Source: Roseicyclus salinarum | Lineage (GTDB): Bacteria; Pseudomonadota; Alphaproteobacteria; Rhodobacterales; Rhodobacteraceae | Direction of reading: 5' to 3' | DNA: 64,000 bases | Assembly (NCBI RefSeq): GCF_029624655.1 | Contig: NZ_JARRSA010000002.1 | Location: 124,001-188,000, forward strand | In this document: positions 61,214-64,000 of the stretch, piece after piece | Layout: each line of letters starts with the position of its first letter | Numbering within the stretch: the first letter of the stretch is position 1 | Notes under the pieces: model-generated | Databases searched by the model: none | Told to the model about the DNA's origin: nothing | The model's input: only the letters and a program-made list of their open reading frames with translations | Translations under genes and position numbers: made by a program

Positions 61214-63028
61214 ATGGAGATCGCCAGTTTACAGATCGAAAATTTCCGGGGCGTACAGAACGGTATTATCCGTTTCTCGGCGCACACGGTGCTGGTCGGT
61301 GCGAATAACTGCGGAAAGACTACCGTGATCGAGGCGCTGGCCCTACTGTTTGGCCGGGATCGGATGATCCGACAGCTGACCGAGCATGATTTTCACGGCA
61401 GCAACCCGCAGCCAGCAGATCGCATACGTTTGACCGCGACGGTGATCGGATTCCAGGGCGACGACCCCACCCAGCATCCAGGATGGTTCCGCGACGACAG
61501 GGGCATCGTTAAGTGGTGGAACGCGGCGACCGGCACCGTTCATCCTGCTCGTGCCGATCCCGAATGGAGGCTCGCCTGCCAGATCGCTTTTTCGGCGCGG
61601 TTCCATCGGCCGTCGCTCGAAGTTGAGACGCTTCGTTACTTCCACGACGATGATAGTGTCGGAGATGTGTTCGACGATGAGACGGCGACCCCGCTCCCCG
61701 CCCGCTTAATCCGCGACCTGGGCTTCTTCTTCGTACCTGCTGCCAGGACCTGGGATCGGACAGTGTCGTTCGGCTCAGAGCTCTTCCGACGCGTTGTCGC
61801 TGCCGGCGACGGCCAGCCTTCGGAATCAGTTCTTGCCGAACGCGATCGTTTGCGCGAGCCGGCTGAGAGGCTCGAGCAGGACGGACGGCTCTCGCCGATT
61901 GTTGACCGGCTCAATCAGGAACTGCGCGGCTTTTTCCGGACTAACCCGACACTGCATTTGCGCGTGACACCCACCGATTCCGAAGGGCTGCTTGGGTCAG
62001 TAGTGTCACACTATTCGCACGCCGAGGCGGACCTACCGCTACCCGCTAAACGTCATGGCAGCGGGCTGTTGTCGCTCCAGCATCTTCTGTTGCTTCTGCA
62101 ATTCGGAAGGCTGCGTGCCGAGGCGGAAGAGAATTTTTGGATGGCGCTGGAAGAGCCTGAGCTGCATGTCCCCCCGGCGTTGCAGCGTCGGCTGGTGCAT
62201 CGCATCCAGTCACTATCACGCCAGACCCTGGTCTCCACCCACTCGCCGATGGTCGCTGCGCTGGCGGACCCGAGTGGCGTCGCGGTCCTGCGCAACGAAG
62301 GGGGCGTCCTTACGTCAGTGCCACTGTTGCAATCGACCTTGCCTGCTGACACGCCTAATAGCGTCCGTAAGCTGTTCCAGGTAAACCGCGTCGAGACGAT
62401 CGCAGCGGTCATGCATGAATTCGTGCTAATCCCCGAAGGCAGGACGGATTATGAATGGCTCGGTCTTCTTGTCCGAGCTGTCGACCTCCATCAGAGTTGG
62501 ACAGCCGCCGATGAATGTCGCTTCGACGCCTTTGTCGGCGTAATTCCGACCCATGACGGATCTGTCGTGCGCACCGCGGCGGCGATGTCGCCGCTCCACC
62601 CGCGCGTAGTCGCGCTGGTCGATGGCGACTCCGAGGGCGTCGGCTATGCCACAACGCTCGCCGCAGCTGGTGCTCCGAATTCGGGAATCATCCTGCGCTG
62701 GGCTGAAGGCCAGATGCTCGAGGACGTGATCGGATGGATCATCGATGCCGACGCGGCCGCGTGCCTGCCGACCATCTCGATCGACGATCCTCCTGCAGAC
62801 GTCGCCAGTCTTGTCGCGCGCCTCAAGGACGATGTGCGAGCAACTGGCGGGCTCAAGAAGGACAGTTCGAGCTACGAGGCGATTGCCGGAGCGATCGGCG
62901 CAAACGACGCATGCTGTGAGCGAGCGCGATCACTCCTCAACGCTATCACTGAAGTCGCCGAGGGTACCGACAATCCGCTGTTCGTGGCGGACCCGAACCA
63001 TCCGACGATCAAGGTCTTTACGCCGTGA
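61214..63028 (+). CDS. OLD family ATP-dependent endonuclease (ATPase + TOPRIM; class 2/GajA-like)
   Basis: 604 residues. SMC/ABC-type ATPase: SLQIENFRGVQ opening, Walker A GANNCGKTT at 29-37, LLSLQHLLLLL signature region, Walker B ALEEPELHVPP near 310, and switch STHSPMV near 341. The C-terminal TOPRIM nuclease begins near 405 (LIPEGRTDYEW, catalytic Glu) with the metal-binding VALVDGDSEG near 466. The next gene, a UvrD-like helicase, starts inside its stop codon. Known: class 2 OLD proteins paired with UvrD helicases form Gabija (GajA-GajB) defence, where GajA nicks DNA. The match here is by architecture. Confidence 0.9.
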   Translation: MEIASLQIENFRGVQNGIIRFSAHTVLVGANNCGKTTVIEALALLFGRDRMIRQLTEHDFHGSNPQPADRIRLTATVIGFQGDDPTQHPGWFRDDRGIVKWWNAATGTVHPARADPEWRLACQIAFSARFHRPSLEVETLRYFHDDDSVGDVFDDETATPLPARLIRDLGFFFVPAARTWDRTVSFGSELFRRVVAAGDGQPSESVLAERDRLREPAERLEQDGRLSPIVDRLNQELRGFFRTNPTLHLRVTPTDSEGLLGSVVSHYSHAEADLPLPAKRHGSGLLSLQHLLLLLQFGRLRAEAEENFWMALEEPELHVPPALQRRLVHRIQSLSRQTLVSTHSPMVAALADPSGVAVLRNEGGVLTSVPLLQSTLPADTPNSVRKLFQVNRVETIAAVMHEFVLIPEGRTDYEWLGLLVRAVDLHQSWTAADECRFDAFVGVIPTHDGSVVRTAAAMSPLHPRVVALVDGDSEGVGYATTLAAAGAPNSGIILRWAEGQMLEDVIGWIIDADAAACLPTISIDDPPADVASLVARLKDDVRATGGLKKDSSSYEAIAGAIGANDACCERARSLLNAITEVAEGTDNPLFVADPNHPTIKVFTP

Positions 63029-64000
63029 CTATCCAAGCTGTCGAAGGCGGCGCCGGTTGTGGGAAGACATATCGGCTCATGGCGATGCTCGCTGAACGTC
63101 TCCAGACCCACCCGTTGGACGACGGACAGCGGGTCCTCGCGCTCACCTTCATGCATGGGTCGCGGCGACGGCTGTCCGAACGGCTGCGCTCGGTCGATAA
63201 CCTTCGCGGACGTGTGGAGTGCTGCACGATCGATGCCTTTGCGTGGCGCATCTTTCGCCGGTGGCGGGGGTTAGCAGTCGCGCTTGGCATCGCTCCTGCG
63301 ACCGAGGGTGAGTTCGATCGCGTCTGCGAGGCATCCGGACTTCTGCTGGAGCTACCGACAGTTTGTGCTTGGGTCGCGGCGAGCTTCCCGATCGTACTTG
63401 TCGATGAAGGTCAGGATCTCAGGCCCGAGCGCCTGCGTATGCTCAAGGCGCTCGCGGGCTCCGTCCATGTGCTGATTGCCGCCGACGAATTCCAGTGTCT
63501 GGATCAGACGCTTCGTCCCAATCCACTTGTAGAATGGCTGCAACAGGACGCAGAACCGGAGACACTGGTGCAGGTGCGCCGCACGAATTCGCCGGGACTG
63601 CTGGCTGCAGCGACTGCGATCTGCGCGGGCAATGCGCCTGTCAACGGTGCCGGCTTCAAGCTGCTCCCGTCGAGAGGCGGCGTGCCGTTTGCCACGGCAA
63701 TGCTCGCCAATGCCATCGCCTGGCGGCAGGGGGGTGATGTCGCGGTGATAACACCGGCGCTGCAAGGCGGGTTTGCCAAATCCGTTGTTGGCCGGCTTGC
63801 TGAGGGGCCGTGCGGGAGACATCAGAACGGACCCTACACCGTCCACTGGGAAGGTAACGACCGCGACGAGGCGCAGGCGATCATCGCAGGTCTTGATCTC
63901 CCGGCCGACGCGCCGTCGGCAGATGTATGCGCTGCGCTGCGGGCGATCCCGCGGAACGGCCCCGTGCATGCGGCATTGTCGTGGGTCGAGAACCAAGTGC
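63025..64000 (+). CDS. UvrD/Rep-like helicase (GajB-like), 3' end outside the window
   Basis: An open frame of 325 codons from a GTG at 63025 whose GTGA overlaps the stop of the OLD gene; it runs off the window end. Motif I is EGGAGCGKTYRL at residues 7-18, QRVLALTFMHGSRRRL is motif Ia-like, CTIDAFAWRIF follows, Walker B is IVLVDEGQDL at 122-131, and IAADEFQCLDQ is motif III-like. Superfamily-1A helicase, N-terminal half. Translational coupling to the OLD gene supports a two-subunit system. Confidence 0.88.
   Translation, partial: MTIQAVEGGAGCGKTYRLMAMLAERLQTHPLDDGQRVLALTFMHGSRRRLSERLRSVDNLRGRVECCTIDAFAWRIFRRWRGLAVALGIAPATEGEFDRVCEASGLLLELPTVCAWVAASFPIVLVDEGQDLRPERLRMLKALAGSVHVLIAADEFQCLDQTLRPNPLVEWLQQDAEPETLVQVRRTNSPGLLAAATAICAGNAPVNGAGFKLLPSRGGVPFATAMLANAIAWRQGGDVAVITPALQGGFAKSVVGRLAEGPCGRHQNGPYTVHWEGNDRDEAQAIIAGLDLPADAPSADVCAALRAIPRNGPVHAALSWVENQV

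Noticed and set aside
61214-64000. PARIS (AriA/AriB) as an alternative defence assignment
   Set aside because: The second gene has helicase motifs and not the DUF4435 TOPRIM-like AriB; the OLD protein itself carries the TOPRIM domain.
1-64000. CRISPR arrays, rRNA or complete tRNA genes
   Set aside because: No regularly spaced direct repeats and no rRNA- or tRNA-like sequence were seen on either strand, though a covariance-model scan was not possible.

Overview
The window reads as chromosomal DNA of a GC-rich alphaproteobacterium, most likely a member of the Rhodobacteraceae. The support is family-level gene content seen in the translated proteins: an RpoH-type sigma factor with the RpoH box behind an ECF-type promoter, short-form HisG with HisZ next to HisS, a B12-dependent NrdJ, a DUF1489 protein, a VPLPA-CTERM secreted protein, and the intergenic TTCATCTTTC...GGGGGCAGCGCCCCC repeat common in this family. 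Genes are tightly packed, with many ATGA or GTGA start/stop overlaps.

Layout. 1-6.1 kb: a rhomboid-like membrane protein lacking its catalytic residues (5' end outside the window), then on the minus strand murJ, glnD and an envelope lipoprotein of the PBP-activator type. 6.3-8.7 kb: rsmI-yraN-gshB. 8.7-12.4 kb, minus strand: comM/yifB, a glutathione transferase with a Cys-rich tail, a histidine phosphatase and cobU. 12.5-19.5 kb, plus strand: rpoH (RpoHII-like), a small ORF, a ChaN-like protein, coaBC, dut, a membrane-anchored MoeB-like adenylyltransferase and an M3 peptidase. 19.5-30.7 kb: mixed metabolic and envelope genes (GNAT, SH3 protein, 2-hydroxyacid dehydrogenase, GT39, a GcvT/dimethylglycine dehydrogenase-like protein, a cNMP-binding patatin lipase, a methyltransferase, a small exported protein and a DAO-family oxidase).

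30.9-41 kb is one long minus-strand transcription unit: xdhA-xdhB-xdhC, a two-domain ABC ATPase, two BMP-type permeases, a 6-TM potassium channel and a BMP substrate-binding protein. It looks like a purine or nucleoside uptake and xanthine oxidation operon with a K+ channel embedded in it. 41-55.6 kb holds a DUF6544 protein, dnaE, a LysR regulator divergent from a DUF4242 protein, an MFS transporter, slyX, hisS-hisZ-hisG, a VPLPA-CTERM CHRD-like protein, a DUF1489 gene and nrdJ.

From about 55.65 kb to the window end the character changes: less GC-rich DNA, long non-coding gaps with strong hairpins, three small unrecognised genes, and then defence-like nuclease/helicase genes. These are a HelD-family helicase with an inserted PD-(D/E)XK-like domain and topoisomerase-type zinc fingers, an OLD-family ATPase/TOPRIM protein, and a UvrD-like helicase that starts inside the OLD stop codon and runs off the window. 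The OLD-UvrD pair matches the architecture of class 2 OLD/Gabija anti-phage systems. I read this segment as the start of a genomic or defence island inserted downstream of nrdJ.
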